A stretch of 64,000 nt of DNA from Saccharofermentans sp. (GCA_024403695.1 JAKSRI010000009.1:1-64000), one strand, 5' to 3'. Counted from the stretch's first letter, positions 8,938 through 17,853 are shown. Notes: a model not told the origin generated them from the sequence alone. Translations and numbers: made by a program.

Positions 8938-10344
8938 ATGTTCGATAGAGAAGAAGACTTAAGATTAGACAAAGAAATGCCAACGGTTGCAGAGTCTGGA
9001 GAGATGATAGAGTATTTGGAGAGATTCTATCAGGAACTGCTTAAGAATCAGCTTATAGATAGAGAGTTATATACCAAGTACGATGTTAAGCGTGGACTTC
9101 GTGATGCTACAGGTAAAGGCGTATTAACCGGCCTTACAGAGATATCTGATGTCGTTGCTTATGATGATGTGGATGGTAAGCGAATTCCAAGTGATGGCCA
9201 TTTGTACTATCAGGGCTGTGACGTAAATGAACTTATTTCCAACTTGAAGGGAAGACGATTTGGATTCGAGGAGACAATATATCTTCTTATATTTGGTAAG
9301 CTGCCAACAAAGGATGAGTTTGATAAGTTCTTATATGCCATGGGTGAGATGCAGACTCTTGGTAATAGATTTATTCGTGATGTTGTTATGAAGGCATCAA
9401 ACGCAAACATAATGAATGCCATGCAGAGATGTATTCTTACGCTATACACATATGACTCTGATCCGGATGGAATTGGTCCGGAGAATGTTCTCAGACAGTC
9501 TTTGGAACTTATAAATAAGCTTCCATTGATTGCAGTTTATTCTTACCAGTCTTACCTGCATTTTAGAATGAATCAGTCACTGTTGATTCGTAATCCTAAG
9601 AAGGGTTATTCGTTGGCGGAAAATATCCTTTATATGATGAGACCAAGTGGCGAGTTCACTGAGTTGGAGGCCAAGGTTCTGGATATCGCGCTGATACTTC
9701 ATGCTGAGCACGGTGGTGGTAACAACTCCACATTTACAACTCACGTTGTAACATCATCAGGTACAGATACATATTCATCTGTATCAGCTTCCATCGGTTC
9801 TCTTAAGGGTCCACGTCATGGTGGTGCTAACCTTAAGGTACAGAATATGTTCCGCGACATTAAGAGTAATGTGAGCAACTGGGAAGATGAGGAAGAAATT
9901 ACAGCATATCTTCGTAAGATTTTGAATAAGGAAGCTTTCGATGGTTCTGGGCTTATATATGGTATGGGACATGCGGTTTATACACTGTCTGATCCTCGTG
10001 AAGTAATCCTTAAGAGGTTTGCTGAATCTCTTGCCAGAGAGAAGGACATGATGGAGGAATTCGAGCTTTATAACCGTGTAGAAAAACTGGCAGGCGCTCT
10101 CATAATGGAGAAGCATAAGGTTCAGAAGAATGTCTGTGCAAACGTAGACTTCTATAGTGGACTTGTTTATACGATGTTAGGCATTCCAGAGGAGTTGTTC
10201 ACACCTATATTTGCTATTGCCCGTATCCCTGGTTGGTGTGCACACAGATTGGAAGAGCTTCTTAATGGTAATAAGATTATAAGACCTGCATATAAGTATG
10301 TTGGACATCATGTTGACTGTCCAAACATTGATGAACGTGAATGA
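8938..10344 (+). CDS. gltA: Citrate synthase
   Basis: The 468-residue enzyme condenses oxaloacetate and acetyl-CoA to citrate. The core motifs are present: HAEHGGGNNSTFTTHVV with catalytic His, GPRHGGANLKV with the second His, and GMGHAVYTLSDPR with substrate-binding residues. The final part (DFYSGLVYTMLGIP) carries the usual catalytic Asp. The ATG at 8938 follows AGGAGG by 7 bases; an in-frame upstream TTG lies inside the leader terminator and is unlikely. The next gene is isocitrate dehydrogenase, 27 bp away, so the pair supplies 2-oxoglutarate. No aconitase lies between them. Expression is probably controlled by the tandem-hairpin leader. Confidence 0.93.
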   Translation: MFDREEDLRLDKEMPTVAESGEMIEYLERFYQELLKNQLIDRELYTKYDVKRGLRDATGKGVLTGLTEISDVVAYDDVDGKRIPSDGHLYYQGCDVNELISNLKGRRFGFEETIYLLIFGKLPTKDEFDKFLYAMGEMQTLGNRFIRDVVMKASNANIMNAMQRCILTLYTYDSDPDGIGPENVLRQSLELINKLPLIAVYSYQSYLHFRMNQSLLIRNPKKGYSLAENILYMMRPSGEFTELEAKVLDIALILHAEHGGGNNSTFTTHVVTSSGTDTYSSVSASIGSLKGPRHGGANLKVQNMFRDIKSNVSNWEDEEEITAYLRKILNKEAFDGSGLIYGMGHAVYTLSDPREVILKRFAESLAREKDMMEEFELYNRVEKLAGALIMEKHKVQKNVCANVDFYSGLVYTMLGIPEELFTPIFAIARIPGWCAHRLEELLNGNKIIRPAYKYVGHHVDCPNIDERE

Positions 10345-10371
10345 TTAATTAAAAGAAATGGAGATAAAACT

Positions 10372-11577
10372 ATGGCTAAAATTCAGATGAAAACCCCACT
10401 TGTAGAGATGGACGGAGACGAGATGACAAGAGTTCTCTGGCAGATTATTAAGGATGAACTCTTGATTCCTTTTATCGATCTTAAGACAGAGTATTATGAC
10501 CTTGGACTCGAGTATCGTAATGAGACTAACGACCAGGTAACTTTCGACTCCGCTGAGGCAACTAAGAAATATGGTGTTGCTGTTAAGTGTGCAACAATTA
10601 CTCCTAATGCTGCACGTATGACTGAGTATGATCTTAAGGAGATGTGGAAGTCCCCTAACGGTACTATTCGTGCCATGCTCGATGGTACAGTATTCCGTGC
10701 TCCTATTCAGGTTAAGGGCATTGATCCTTGCGTAAAGAACTGGGCTAAGCCTATTACTCTCGCACGTCATGCTTATGGTGACGTATATAAGAATACCGAG
10801 ATTAAGGTGCCAGGCGCAGGTAAGGCGGAGCTCGTATTTACAGCAGAGGATGGAACAGAAATCAGAAAGACAATTATGGACTTTGATGGCCCAGGCATTA
10901 TCCAGGGTATCCACAACAAGGATAAGTCTATCGAGAGTTTTGCACGTTCCTGCTTTAACTACGCTCTCGATACTAAGCAGGACCTCTGGTTCGCTACTAA
11001 GGATACAATTTCTAAGATTTACGATCATACATTTAAGGATATTTTCGCAGACATCTTCGAGGCCGAGTATAAGGAGAAGTTTGATGCTGCTGGTATCGAA
11101 TATTTCTATACACTTATCGACGATGCTGTGGCACGTGTTATGAAGGCCAAGGGAGGCTTCATCTGGGCCTGCAAGAACTATGATGGTGACGTAATGAGTG
11201 ACATGGTTTCTTCAGCATGCGGATCACTTGCCATGATGACGTCTGTGCTTGTTTCTCCTTCTGGCGTGTATGAGTACGAAGCAGCTCACGGAACAGTTCA
11301 GAGACATTACTACAAGCATCTTAAGGGGGAGGAAACATCAACTAACTCTGTTGCTACTATCTTCGCATGGACGGGTGCTCTTCGTAAGCGTGGCGAAATG
11401 GATGACATCCCTGAGCTTATGGAGTTTGCAGACAAGCTCGAGAAGGCAACACTTTCTACTATTGAGTCTGGAAAGATGACGAAAGATCTGGCGCTCATCA
11501 CATCACTTGAGAACGTGACTGTGCTTAACAGTCAGGACTTTATTAAGGCTATTCGTGAGACACTTGAGAACAGCTAA
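10372..11577 (+). CDS. icd: NADP-dependent isocitrate dehydrogenase
   Basis: The 401-residue protein is of the homodimeric, eukaryote-like NADP-IDH class. It has an N-terminal [15 protein letters not shown] motif, [20 protein letters not shown], the substrate loop [16 protein letters not shown], the metal-binding [25 protein letters not shown] and the NADP-site region [11 protein letters not shown]. It converts isocitrate to 2-oxoglutarate and CO2 and makes NADPH. It is the second gene of the gltA operon. A GGAGA ribosome site precedes its ATG. The following ArAE-HAD gene appears to begin inside its last codons. Confidence 0.94.
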   Translation: MAKIQMKTPLVEMDGDEMTRVLWQIIKDELLIPFIDLKTEYYDLGLEYRNETNDQVTFDSAEATKKYGVAVKCATITPNAARMTEYDLKEMWKSPNGTIRAMLDGTVFRAPIQVKGIDPCVKNWAKPITLARHAYGDVYKNTEIKVPGAGKAELVFTAEDGTEIRKTIMDFDGPGIIQGIHNKDKSIESFARSCFNYALDTKQDLWFATKDTISKIYDHTFKDIFADIFEAEYKEKFDAAGIEYFYTLIDDAVARVMKAKGGFIWACKNYDGDVMSDMVSSACGSLAMMTSVLVSPSGVYEYEAAHGTVQRHYYKHLKGEETSTNSVATIFAWTGALRKRGEMDDIPELMEFADKLEKATLSTIESGKMTKDLALITSLENVTVLNSQDFIKAIRETLENS

Positions 11578-12871
11578 TCAACACAAACAAAAACATGGCA
11601 TTCCTGGTATTGGAATGCGAATTGTAAAGTCAGCAATTGCAGTTGCAATTTGCTTTCTTGTAAGCCTACCAAGAGGTGAGGAGGGAATGGTTTTCTATTC
11701 TCTCCTTGCTTCGTTGTGGTGCATTCAGATGTACAGAAGCAACACAATACGTAATGCCATTCAGAGAACTATTGGAACAGTTGTGGGCGCTGTATATGGA
11801 CTTATCTATTTGCTGATATACAGAAGTTCTGCGGTTAATGAATCCGCTGCGTTCTGGCTAGAGATGGGCATGGTGTCTCTCGGAATATTACTTGTTCTAT
11901 ACACCACAGTTCTTCTTGATAAGAAGCAGGCATCTTATTTTTCCTGCGTAGTATTTCTAAGTATTGTTATTAATCATTCAACTGATATGGTCCCTTACTT
12001 GTTTGTGTGGAATCGTTTCCTAGATACTATGATTGGTATCGTTATCGGTATTGTGATTAACGATATTCATATTTGTATTAATCCTGATAAGGAAACATTG
12101 TTTATATCAGGTCTTGACGATACTCTTCTGGATAAAGATGAGGTGCTCAGTAGTTTCAGTAAAGTCGAGCTTAACCGAATGATCGATAGTGGTATGAAGT
12201 TCACAGTGTCTACTATCAGAACACCAGCGTCACTTATGGAACCAATGAGAGATGTCAGACTTAATCTTCCTGTTGTAGCTATGGATGGTGCTGTTCTATA
12301 TGACGTGAAGAAGAATGAGTATCTGCATACATGTAAAATTAAGCCTTTTATCTCAGAAGACCTGATAAGACTTTTTAAGCTGTCAGGACTTTGCTGGTAT
12401 GCTAACGTGATTATGGATGATGTACTCATTATCTTCTATGGTGATATGGAAGATGAGACCAATCTTAATATGGTTCGTAAGCTTAAGGTTTCTCCGTTCC
12501 GTAATTATGTGAAGAGAGAACTTCCTGCTAACGAAGACGTAGTGTATTTCATGTTGCTTGACAGAACAGATATTATAAACTCATTCGAACTTGTACTTAA
12601 CAGTCAGCCATACGCTAAGTTCCTCAGAATCGTTAAGTATCCGTCAGTCGATTATCCAGGTTATTCCTATATTAAAATCTACGATAAAGATGCGAATAAA
12701 GAGAATACACTTAATGAGCTGAAGAAAATAACAGGTCTGGAAAAGACAGTAACACTTGGAACCATAGAAGGACAGTATGACATATTAATTGCTGGTGATG
12801 ATGGCAATGAAGTTGTAAGGCAGGTTCGTAAGATGTATGAGCCGTTGCTTTTCAGAAGGAAATCCAAATAA
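11555..12871 (+). CDS. ArAE/FUSC-like membrane domain fused to HAD-family hydrolase domain
   Basis: The 438-residue protein has two parts. Residues about 20-165 hold a [17 protein letters not shown] motif and several transmembrane helices, as in the aromatic acid exporter (ArAE/FUSC) N-terminal domain. Residues about 180-430 resemble a Cof-type HAD phosphatase, but motif I reads [12 protein letters not shown], with SGLDDT where DxDGT is canonical. The leading Asp nucleophile therefore looks replaced, although [11 protein letters not shown] and a C-terminal region are present. The start is uncertain: GTG at 11555 overlaps icd by 23 bp, and ATG at 11615 would cut the conserved N-terminus. Co-transcription with gltA-icd is likely. 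The transported or sensed compound is unknown. Confidence 0.7.
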   Translation: MRHLRTANQHKQKHGIPGIGMRIVKSAIAVAICFLVSLPRGEEGMVFYSLLASLWCIQMYRSNTIRNAIQRTIGTVVGAVYGLIYLLIYRSSAVNESAAFWLEMGMVSLGILLVLYTTVLLDKKQASYFSCVVFLSIVINHSTDMVPYLFVWNRFLDTMIGIVIGIVINDIHICINPDKETLFISGLDDTLLDKDEVLSSFSKVELNRMIDSGMKFTVSTIRTPASLMEPMRDVRLNLPVVAMDGAVLYDVKKNEYLHTCKIKPFISEDLIRLFKLSGLCWYANVIMDDVLIIFYGDMEDETNLNMVRKLKVSPFRNYVKRELPANEDVVYFMLLDRTDIINSFELVLNSQPYAKFLRIVKYPSVDYPGYSYIKIYDKDANKENTLNELKKITGLEKTVTLGTIEGQYDILIAGDDGNEVVRQVRKMYEPLLFRRKSK

Positions 12872-12901
12872 ACAAAGTATTTTGATATTTGTTATAAAGT
12901 A

Positions 12902-12929
12902 TTGCAAAAGAAAATTGTTGTAGTATTAT
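12902..12929 (+). promoter_or_regulatory. Promoter of the ATP-grasp/alpha-E operon
   Basis: TTGCAA (12902-12907), a 16-base spacer and TATTAT (12924-12929). The spacer shares AATTGTTRTAG with the gltA promoter. Confidence 0.6.
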
Positions 12930-12941
12930 TCTCACATAAGG

Positions 12942-13043
12942 ACAAAGGAGTTTGCTTCTAGGAAGCGGGCTCCTTTTTTGTATATGGAAATGAAATTATA
13001 CGGGTAAAACAAAGGCGTTTGGTAGAGATACCAGCGCCTTTTT
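12942..13043 (+). promoter_or_regulatory. Tandem-hairpin attenuator leader, copy B (before ATP-grasp operon)
   Basis: Same plan as 8834-8913. Motif ACAAAGGAGTTT (12942-12953) opens hairpin 1 (12947-12973, GGAGTTTGCTTC with GAAGCGGGCTCC, then six T). Motif ACAAAGGCGTTT (13009-13020) opens hairpin 2 (13014-13038, loop GAGA, then five T), which ends just before the AAAGGAG ribosome site. The stems differ in sequence from copy A but keep pairing, with several G-U substitutions, which supports a functional RNA. The spacer between hairpins is longer than in copy A. Confidence 0.65.
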
Positions 13044-13062
13044 GTGTTAAAGGAGCTAGAGT

Positions 13063-14382
13063 ATGGACAGATTACAACTTCTTGAGCATACGGATACCGT
13101 AAATGAATTGCTCGCACGTTATGGCGTTAAGTTTGGTATTTATAAGAATAATACTTTTCACGAGCAGCTTTTTCCGTTCGACGCTATACCAAGAGTTATA
13201 GAGGCGGATGAATTTGAATATCTGGAGAAGGGACTTAAGCAGCGTGTTGTTGCTCTTAATATGTTCCTTAAGGATATCTATAGTAAGAAGCAGATTGTAA
13301 AGGATGGAGTAATTCCTGAGGACTTCATCTTCGCATCCAGCGGATATATGGTGGAGTGTGAGGGTGTAAATCCTGTTAAGGATGTGTACTCTCACATTTC
13401 TGGTATCGACCTGGTAAAGGGTAAGGATGGAACATGGTACATTCTTGAAGATAACTTAAGAGTTCCTTCTGGTGCATCTTATCCGATGATCGCGAGAGAC
13501 CTTTGCAGACGTTCTTCTCCAGGCACATTCTCTGACCTGAAGATTGAGGATAACCGTAATTACGCACAGCTTTTAAGAAGAACCATGGATAACGTTAATG
13601 TTGGTGGTCACAGCGTAATTCTTACTCCTGGTAGATATAACGCAGCCTATTTCGAGCACAGTTACCTTGCTGAGAAAACTGGCGCACACCTGGTTAATGG
13701 ATCAGAGCTTACAGTTGAAGATGACAAGCTCTATTTCATAACTGCAAACGGCACCAAGGAGAGGGTTGGCGTCGTTTACAGAAGAATCTCTGACGAGTAT
13801 CTGGACCCTATGAATTTCAACCCTGAGTCCCTTATTGGTATTCCTCATATTTATGATGTATTCCGTAAGGGTAACGTGGCGCTTATGAACGCACCTGGTA
13901 ATGGCGTTGCTGATGATAAGGGTATCTACTATTTCGTACCAAAGATGATCAAGTATTACCTTGGTGAGGACGCAATTCTTAATAATGCACCAACATATCT
14001 GCCATTCTATGAAGATGACTACAAGTACGTTATCGAGAATTTCGACAACCTGGTTCTTAAGGACGTTGCTGAGGCTGGTGGATACGGCGTCGTATTTGGT
14101 AACAAGATGACAAAGCAGGAGAAGGCAGACTTCCTGGATCTCCTTAAGGCAGAACCAAGAAGATTCATTGCACAGGAAGTAATTGACTTCCAGGATCTGG
14201 ACATTATAGATAACGGATTGCAGGTTCCACGTAAGGCTGACCTTAGAGCTTTCGTTCTCATGGCAGATGAGCCACTCGTATGGAAGAGTGGACTTACAAG
14301 ATTCTCACGTAACCCAGATTCATTCATTGTTAACTCATCACAAGGAGGAGGTTTTAAAGACACATGGGTATTATCTCGATAG
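13063..14382 (+). CDS. Circularly permuted ATP-grasp family protein (DUF404/DUF407 type)
   Basis: The 439-residue protein matches the circularly permuted ATP-grasp family. Seen motifs are LEDNLRVPSGASYPM, the PGRYNAAYFEHSYLA stretch, VYRRISDEYLDP, NAPGNGVADDKGIYYFVP with IKYYLGE, VLKDVAEAGGYGVVFG and the C-terminal signature VNSSQGGGFKDTW. Family members are predicted amide or peptide ligases that activate a carboxylate with ATP; products are not known. AAAGGAG precedes the ATG. It is the first of five tightly packed genes (alpha-E, transglutaminase-like, two AstE/AspA types), and the alpha-E gene starts inside its last 19 bp. The leader it shares with citrate synthase suggests nitrogen or 2-oxoglutarate-linked control; this link is inference. 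Confidence 0.88.
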   Translation: MDRLQLLEHTDTVNELLARYGVKFGIYKNNTFHEQLFPFDAIPRVIEADEFEYLEKGLKQRVVALNMFLKDIYSKKQIVKDGVIPEDFIFASSGYMVECEGVNPVKDVYSHISGIDLVKGKDGTWYILEDNLRVPSGASYPMIARDLCRRSSPGTFSDLKIEDNRNYAQLLRRTMDNVNVGGHSVILTPGRYNAAYFEHSYLAEKTGAHLVNGSELTVEDDKLYFITANGTKERVGVVYRRISDEYLDPMNFNPESLIGIPHIYDVFRKGNVALMNAPGNGVADDKGIYYFVPKMIKYYLGEDAILNNAPTYLPFYEDDYKYVIENFDNLVLKDVAEAGGYGVVFGNKMTKQEKADFLDLLKAEPRRFIAQEVIDFQDLDIIDNGLQVPRKADLRAFVLMADEPLVWKSGLTRFSRNPDSFIVNSSQGGGFKDTWVLSR

Positions 14383-15026
14383 AACAGGCTGACCGTTTAT
14401 TCTGGCTCGGTCGATATACAGAAAGAGTTTTTACAACACTTAGAATTTATTCTCAGAGCTTCGACATTATGATCGATGAGATTGCAGATAACTATATCGA
14501 ATTCTGCAAGAATATTGATATTCCTAACATTTATGAGAGCAAGGAGGATTTCATTAACAGATATCCTTTTGATCCTGAGAATTCAGATTCTATTATCAGC
14601 AATCTTAACCGCGCTTATGACAATGCGATTATGCTTCGTGAGAGCATCGGATCTGAGACACTGGCGTATATTCAGCTCGCTATTTATGAGATGAATAAGG
14701 CTGCTAAGAGTAGCTCACCACTTGTTGATTTCCAGAAGGTTAATGACAATCTTCTCGCGTTCTACGGAACCGTTGATGATCAGATTGATAGTGAGAATAT
14801 CCGTAATATTATCAAGTCTGGTAAGAGAATTGAGCGAATCGATATGTATGCCCGTCTCGGTGCTTCCCGTAAGGAACTTGCCAGAGAGATACATCGTATG
14901 ATTCCTAGAGTTCAGAAGAGTGGTCTCGAGTATAACGAAGATAAATTGATGCACATCGATGAATTAATTAATGAAGATGTGATCGATTATTACGGAATCG
15001 TCAGTGAAGTCGAATCCATATTGTGA
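14364..15026 (+). CDS. Alpha-E domain protein (DUF403 type)
   Basis: The 220-residue, mostly alpha-helical protein starts with ISIEQADRLFWLGRYTERV, the hallmark of the alpha-E domain that accompanies circularly permuted ATP-grasp enzymes. A second conserved region (GKRIERIDMYARLGASRKEL) repeats the ER-D-R pattern. Family members are usually near 300 residues, so this one is short. The role is unknown; it is thought to be a partner of the ATP-grasp ligase because the two are often adjacent or fused. The ATG overlaps the upstream gene by 19 bp and follows a GGAGGAGG-like site (about 14344-14350), so translation is coupled. Confidence 0.85.
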   Translation: MGIISIEQADRLFWLGRYTERVFTTLRIYSQSFDIMIDEIADNYIEFCKNIDIPNIYESKEDFINRYPFDPENSDSIISNLNRAYDNAIMLRESIGSETLAYIQLAIYEMNKAAKSSSPLVDFQKVNDNLLAFYGTVDDQIDSENIRNIIKSGKRIERIDMYARLGASRKELAREIHRMIPRVQKSGLEYNEDKLMHIDELINEDVIDYYGIVSEVESIL

Positions 15027-15038
15027 TTGGAGTAGTAA

Positions 15039-15848
15039 ATGAAGAAATTACACTTCGATTATTCTATGAGAATCGATTATGAGGAAATGGTTTCTACGTG
15101 TAGTTTCACGATTAAGTGTATACCGCAGAAAAATAGTCGTCAGGTCCCAGACAATGTTCATATTGATATATGTCCGCCCACAAAGTACTGTCTGGGATCC
15201 GACGGACTAAATAATCCGCAGATATACGGTAAGAACGGGGAACCTCATGATTACTTCACCTTTAAAATTACGGGTGATGTGGCGGTTGGTTTGTCTCTTT
15301 ATGATGAAGTTGCAGATGAAGGTCTCGCCATGATATTCAACCATCCTCACGGCCTTAATGTGGCGGGGGAAAATATAAAGAAATATTACGATAGTCTTGA
15401 TGTAGACGGTATTGATGATCCTTATCAGAAGGCGATGAGAATCATGTACCGTTTTCATGATGATTACGAATATAGAACTAATAGCACAAGCATTTATACC
15501 ACCGCAGAGGAGGCGTTCTCTCAAGGGTATGGTGTATGTCAGGATTTTGCGCATATCTTTATCGCACTCATGCATCTGGCTGGAATTCCTGCCAGATATG
15601 TAACGGGACTTATTACAGGTGAGGGTGCCAGCCACGCCTGGGTAGAGGTGCTGAGCGATGGTAAATGGTATGGTCTTGATCCGACAAATAATAAACCGGT
15701 GTTTGATGAGCATATTAAGCTCGGTGTAGGCCGTGACGCTAATGACTGCATGATTAACAGGGGCATTATGCATGGCGGTGGCGGTCAGACTCAGACAATT
15801 AATGTAACAGTTGAAGAAATAGATGAAAGGAAAATGAATAATGATTAA
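15039..15848 (+). CDS. Transglutaminase-like (papain-fold) protein
   Basis: The 269-residue protein has an N-terminal beta-rich region and a C-terminal transglutaminase-like core. The catalytic triad is readable as Cys167 (GYGVCQDFAHIF), His199 (GEGASHAWVEV) and Asp214 (WYGLDPTNN). No signal peptide is visible, so it is probably cytoplasmic. Bacterial members of this class act as peptidases or amide-transfer enzymes and commonly accompany ATP-grasp/alpha-E pairs. It lies 12 bp after the alpha-E gene and overlaps the next gene by 8 bp. The substrate is unknown; a peptide or amide made by the upstream ligase is a reasonable guess. Confidence 0.88.
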   Translation: MKKLHFDYSMRIDYEEMVSTCSFTIKCIPQKNSRQVPDNVHIDICPPTKYCLGSDGLNNPQIYGKNGEPHDYFTFKITGDVAVGLSLYDEVADEGLAMIFNHPHGLNVAGENIKKYYDSLDVDGIDDPYQKAMRIMYRFHDDYEYRTNSTSIYTTAEEAFSQGYGVCQDFAHIFIALMHLAGIPARYVTGLITGEGASHAWVEVLSDGKWYGLDPTNNKPVFDEHIKLGVGRDANDCMINRGIMHGGGGQTQTINVTVEEIDERKMNND

Positions 15849-16788
15849 AACGGTAGCATCAGTAGCTTTGCCAGTTGATGAAGTTCTCGCTATAAAAAAG
15901 CGCAGAATCGCACCAGAAGGTAAGACAAAAGGCATGAAGAGAATCAGTGTTGTCACTGGTATTCACGGCGATGAGCTGGAGGGACAGTACGTATGTTATG
16001 AGCTCGGCAGAAGAATTGAAGCCCAGAAAGATAAGCTTAAGGGTATTGTTGATATTTACCCAGCTATGAATCCTCTTGGAATCGATTCCATTACTCGTGG
16101 TATCCCTGCATTTGACCTTGATATGAATAGACTTTTTCCAGGTAATATTGAGGGTAATATGACTGAGTATCTCGCAGCTGAGATTATGAAGGATGTGTCT
16201 GGTTCTGACCTGGTTGTGGACATCCACGCAAGTAATATTTACCTTACAGAGATTCCACAGATTAGAATCAACGAACTTCATGAGGATTTTCTCGTGCCTG
16301 TGGCAAAGCAGTCTAACGTGGACTTCATCTGGGTCCATGGTGCTAGTACCGTTCTTGAGTCCACTTTCGCTTACTCCCTTAACAGCACAGGTACACCTTG
16401 TCTCGTAGTCGAAATGGGCGTGGGCATGCGTATAACTAAGGCTTATGGCGACCAGATGGTTGACGGTATCTTTAATATGATGAAAGAGATGGGTATCTGG
16501 GAGGGGGACGTTAACCCTGTAAGAGAACCTATTATCTCCAAAGACTGGCAGGATGTTAGTTATCTTAATGCCAGTGTGGGAGGTCTCTTTGTACCACACG
16601 TAAATCACTGGGTAAAGCTTAAGGAAGGCGACCTTATCGGAGAGATTATTAATCCTCTCACAGGACAGGTGCTCGAAAGTGTTACGTCACCTGTGGACGG
16701 CATTCTTTTTACCATTCGTGACTATCCGATAGTAGATGAAGGATCACTTGTGGGAAGACTTCTTCGCAAGGAGGTATACGAGGGATGA
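15841..16788 (+). CDS. AstE/AspA-family (M14-like) zinc amide hydrolase, catalytic residues intact
   Basis: The 315-residue protein belongs to the succinylglutamate desuccinylase/aspartoacylase family. Zinc ligands are readable as His42 and Glu45 (GIHGDELEG) and His129 (VVDIHAS). The substrate-binding Asn-Arg pair is at 96-97 (DMNRLFPG), and the catalytic Glu is probably Glu191 (CLVVEMGVG). The C-terminal part (about residue 245 on) is a beta-barrel typical of the family. Such enzymes remove an acyl group from an amino acid or hydrolyse a small amide. It overlaps the transglutaminase-like gene by 8 bp and the paralogue below by 4 bp. Its substrate is unknown. Confidence 0.85.
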   Translation: MIKTVASVALPVDEVLAIKKRRIAPEGKTKGMKRISVVTGIHGDELEGQYVCYELGRRIEAQKDKLKGIVDIYPAMNPLGIDSITRGIPAFDLDMNRLFPGNIEGNMTEYLAAEIMKDVSGSDLVVDIHASNIYLTEIPQIRINELHEDFLVPVAKQSNVDFIWVHGASTVLESTFAYSLNSTGTPCLVVEMGVGMRITKAYGDQMVDGIFNMMKEMGIWEGDVNPVREPIISKDWQDVSYLNASVGGLFVPHVNHWVKLKEGDLIGEIINPLTGQVLESVTSPVDGILFTIRDYPIVDEGSLVGRLLRKEVYEG

Positions 16789-17708
16789 AAAAGAAAATTA
16801 TCTATGAGTTAAAGGGACTTTACAGAGACAGTCTCCGCGTTACAGGTTATGAGTTTGGTAAGGGCAAGAAGAGTATCTGTATCGTAGGTACTATGAGAGG
16901 TAATGAGGTACAGCAGCTCTATTGTTGTTCACAGTTGGTTAAGAAGTTTAAGCAGCTTGAAGAGGAAGGTAGAATTGCTCCTGGTCACAAGATTCTTATT
17001 ATTCCTAGCTGTAACCCATATTCAATTAATATCCAGAAGAGATTTTGGCCAATTGATAACACAGATATTAACCGTATGTTCCCAGGTTATGATCTCGGTG
17101 AGACAACACAGCGTATTGCCGATGGTGTGTTCCAGGCTATTAAGGACTATAAGTATGGTATTCAGTTTACCTCGTTCTATATGCCAGGTGAGTTTATTCC
17201 TCACGTTCGTATGATGGATGAAGGATACAGCACAGTAGAAGATGCTCTTAAGTTCGAGATGCCATACGTGGTTCGCCGTAAGGTTCGTCCTTATGACACA
17301 GCAACTCTTAATTATAACTGGCAGGTGTGGGAGACACAGGCATTCAGCTTCTATACTACTTCCACAACTACTATTGACCGCCGTTCTGCAGGCCAGGCAG
17401 TTCTTAGTGTTATGAAGTTCCTGTCAGCTCTAGGTATTGTTAAGTATCAGTCCAGTGGTCGTGTTCAGCAGTCTATCGTGTTTGATGATACGGAGCTTGT
17501 ATCTGTTCGTACTGCTAAGTCGGGTATCTTCGAGCCACTTGTTAAGGTTGGCGATGACGTAGGCGAAGGAACACCACTTGCTAATATCGTTAATCCATAC
17601 GACGGTGAGATTATGGAGACACTCTATGCTCCGCTAGAGTCTAAGGTGTTCTTCATGCACACTGACCCTCTTACTTACGCTAATACAGCGGTATTTAAAT
17701 TGATATAA
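16785..17708 (+). CDS. AstE/AspA-family paralogue lacking zinc and catalytic residues
   Basis: The 307-residue protein aligns along its length with the preceding gene product and keeps the CNP, DINRMFPG and C-terminal barrel regions. However, the first zinc motif reads GTMRGNEVQ, so His42 becomes Arg38. The second reads YGIQFTSF, so His129 becomes Thr129. The catalytic Glu position (Glu191) becomes a Tyr in FSFYTTS. Glu41 remains. It is therefore probably not a zinc hydrolase. It could be a binding or regulatory partner of its active neighbour, or have gained a different activity. The ATG overlaps the previous stop by 4 bp, so both should be made in similar amounts. Confidence 0.82.
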   Translation: MKKKIIYELKGLYRDSLRVTGYEFGKGKKSICIVGTMRGNEVQQLYCCSQLVKKFKQLEEEGRIAPGHKILIIPSCNPYSINIQKRFWPIDNTDINRMFPGYDLGETTQRIADGVFQAIKDYKYGIQFTSFYMPGEFIPHVRMMDEGYSTVEDALKFEMPYVVRRKVRPYDTATLNYNWQVWETQAFSFYTTSTTTIDRRSAGQAVLSVMKFLSALGIVKYQSSGRVQQSIVFDDTELVSVRTAKSGIFEPLVKVGDDVGEGTPLANIVNPYDGEIMETLYAPLESKVFFMHTDPLTYANTAVFKLI

Positions 17709-17738
17709 TTCATTGTGATTATATAATTCTCCTTTGCA

Positions 17739-17770
17739 AGACCATGTCGTTCCCGGGGCATGGTCTTTTT
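17739..17770 (+). terminator. Intrinsic terminator of the ATP-grasp operon
   Basis: AGACCATG and CATGGTCT arms with a 12-base loop, followed by T5. It lies 30 bp past the last gene. Confidence 0.85.
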
Positions 17771-17853
17771 GCTTGTGTGGATAGGTCGGTCGGCGTCGAA
17801 TGTAAGTGTACCAATAAATGTACAGTTTCTCGAGGCGTTAGTGATATAGTAAG

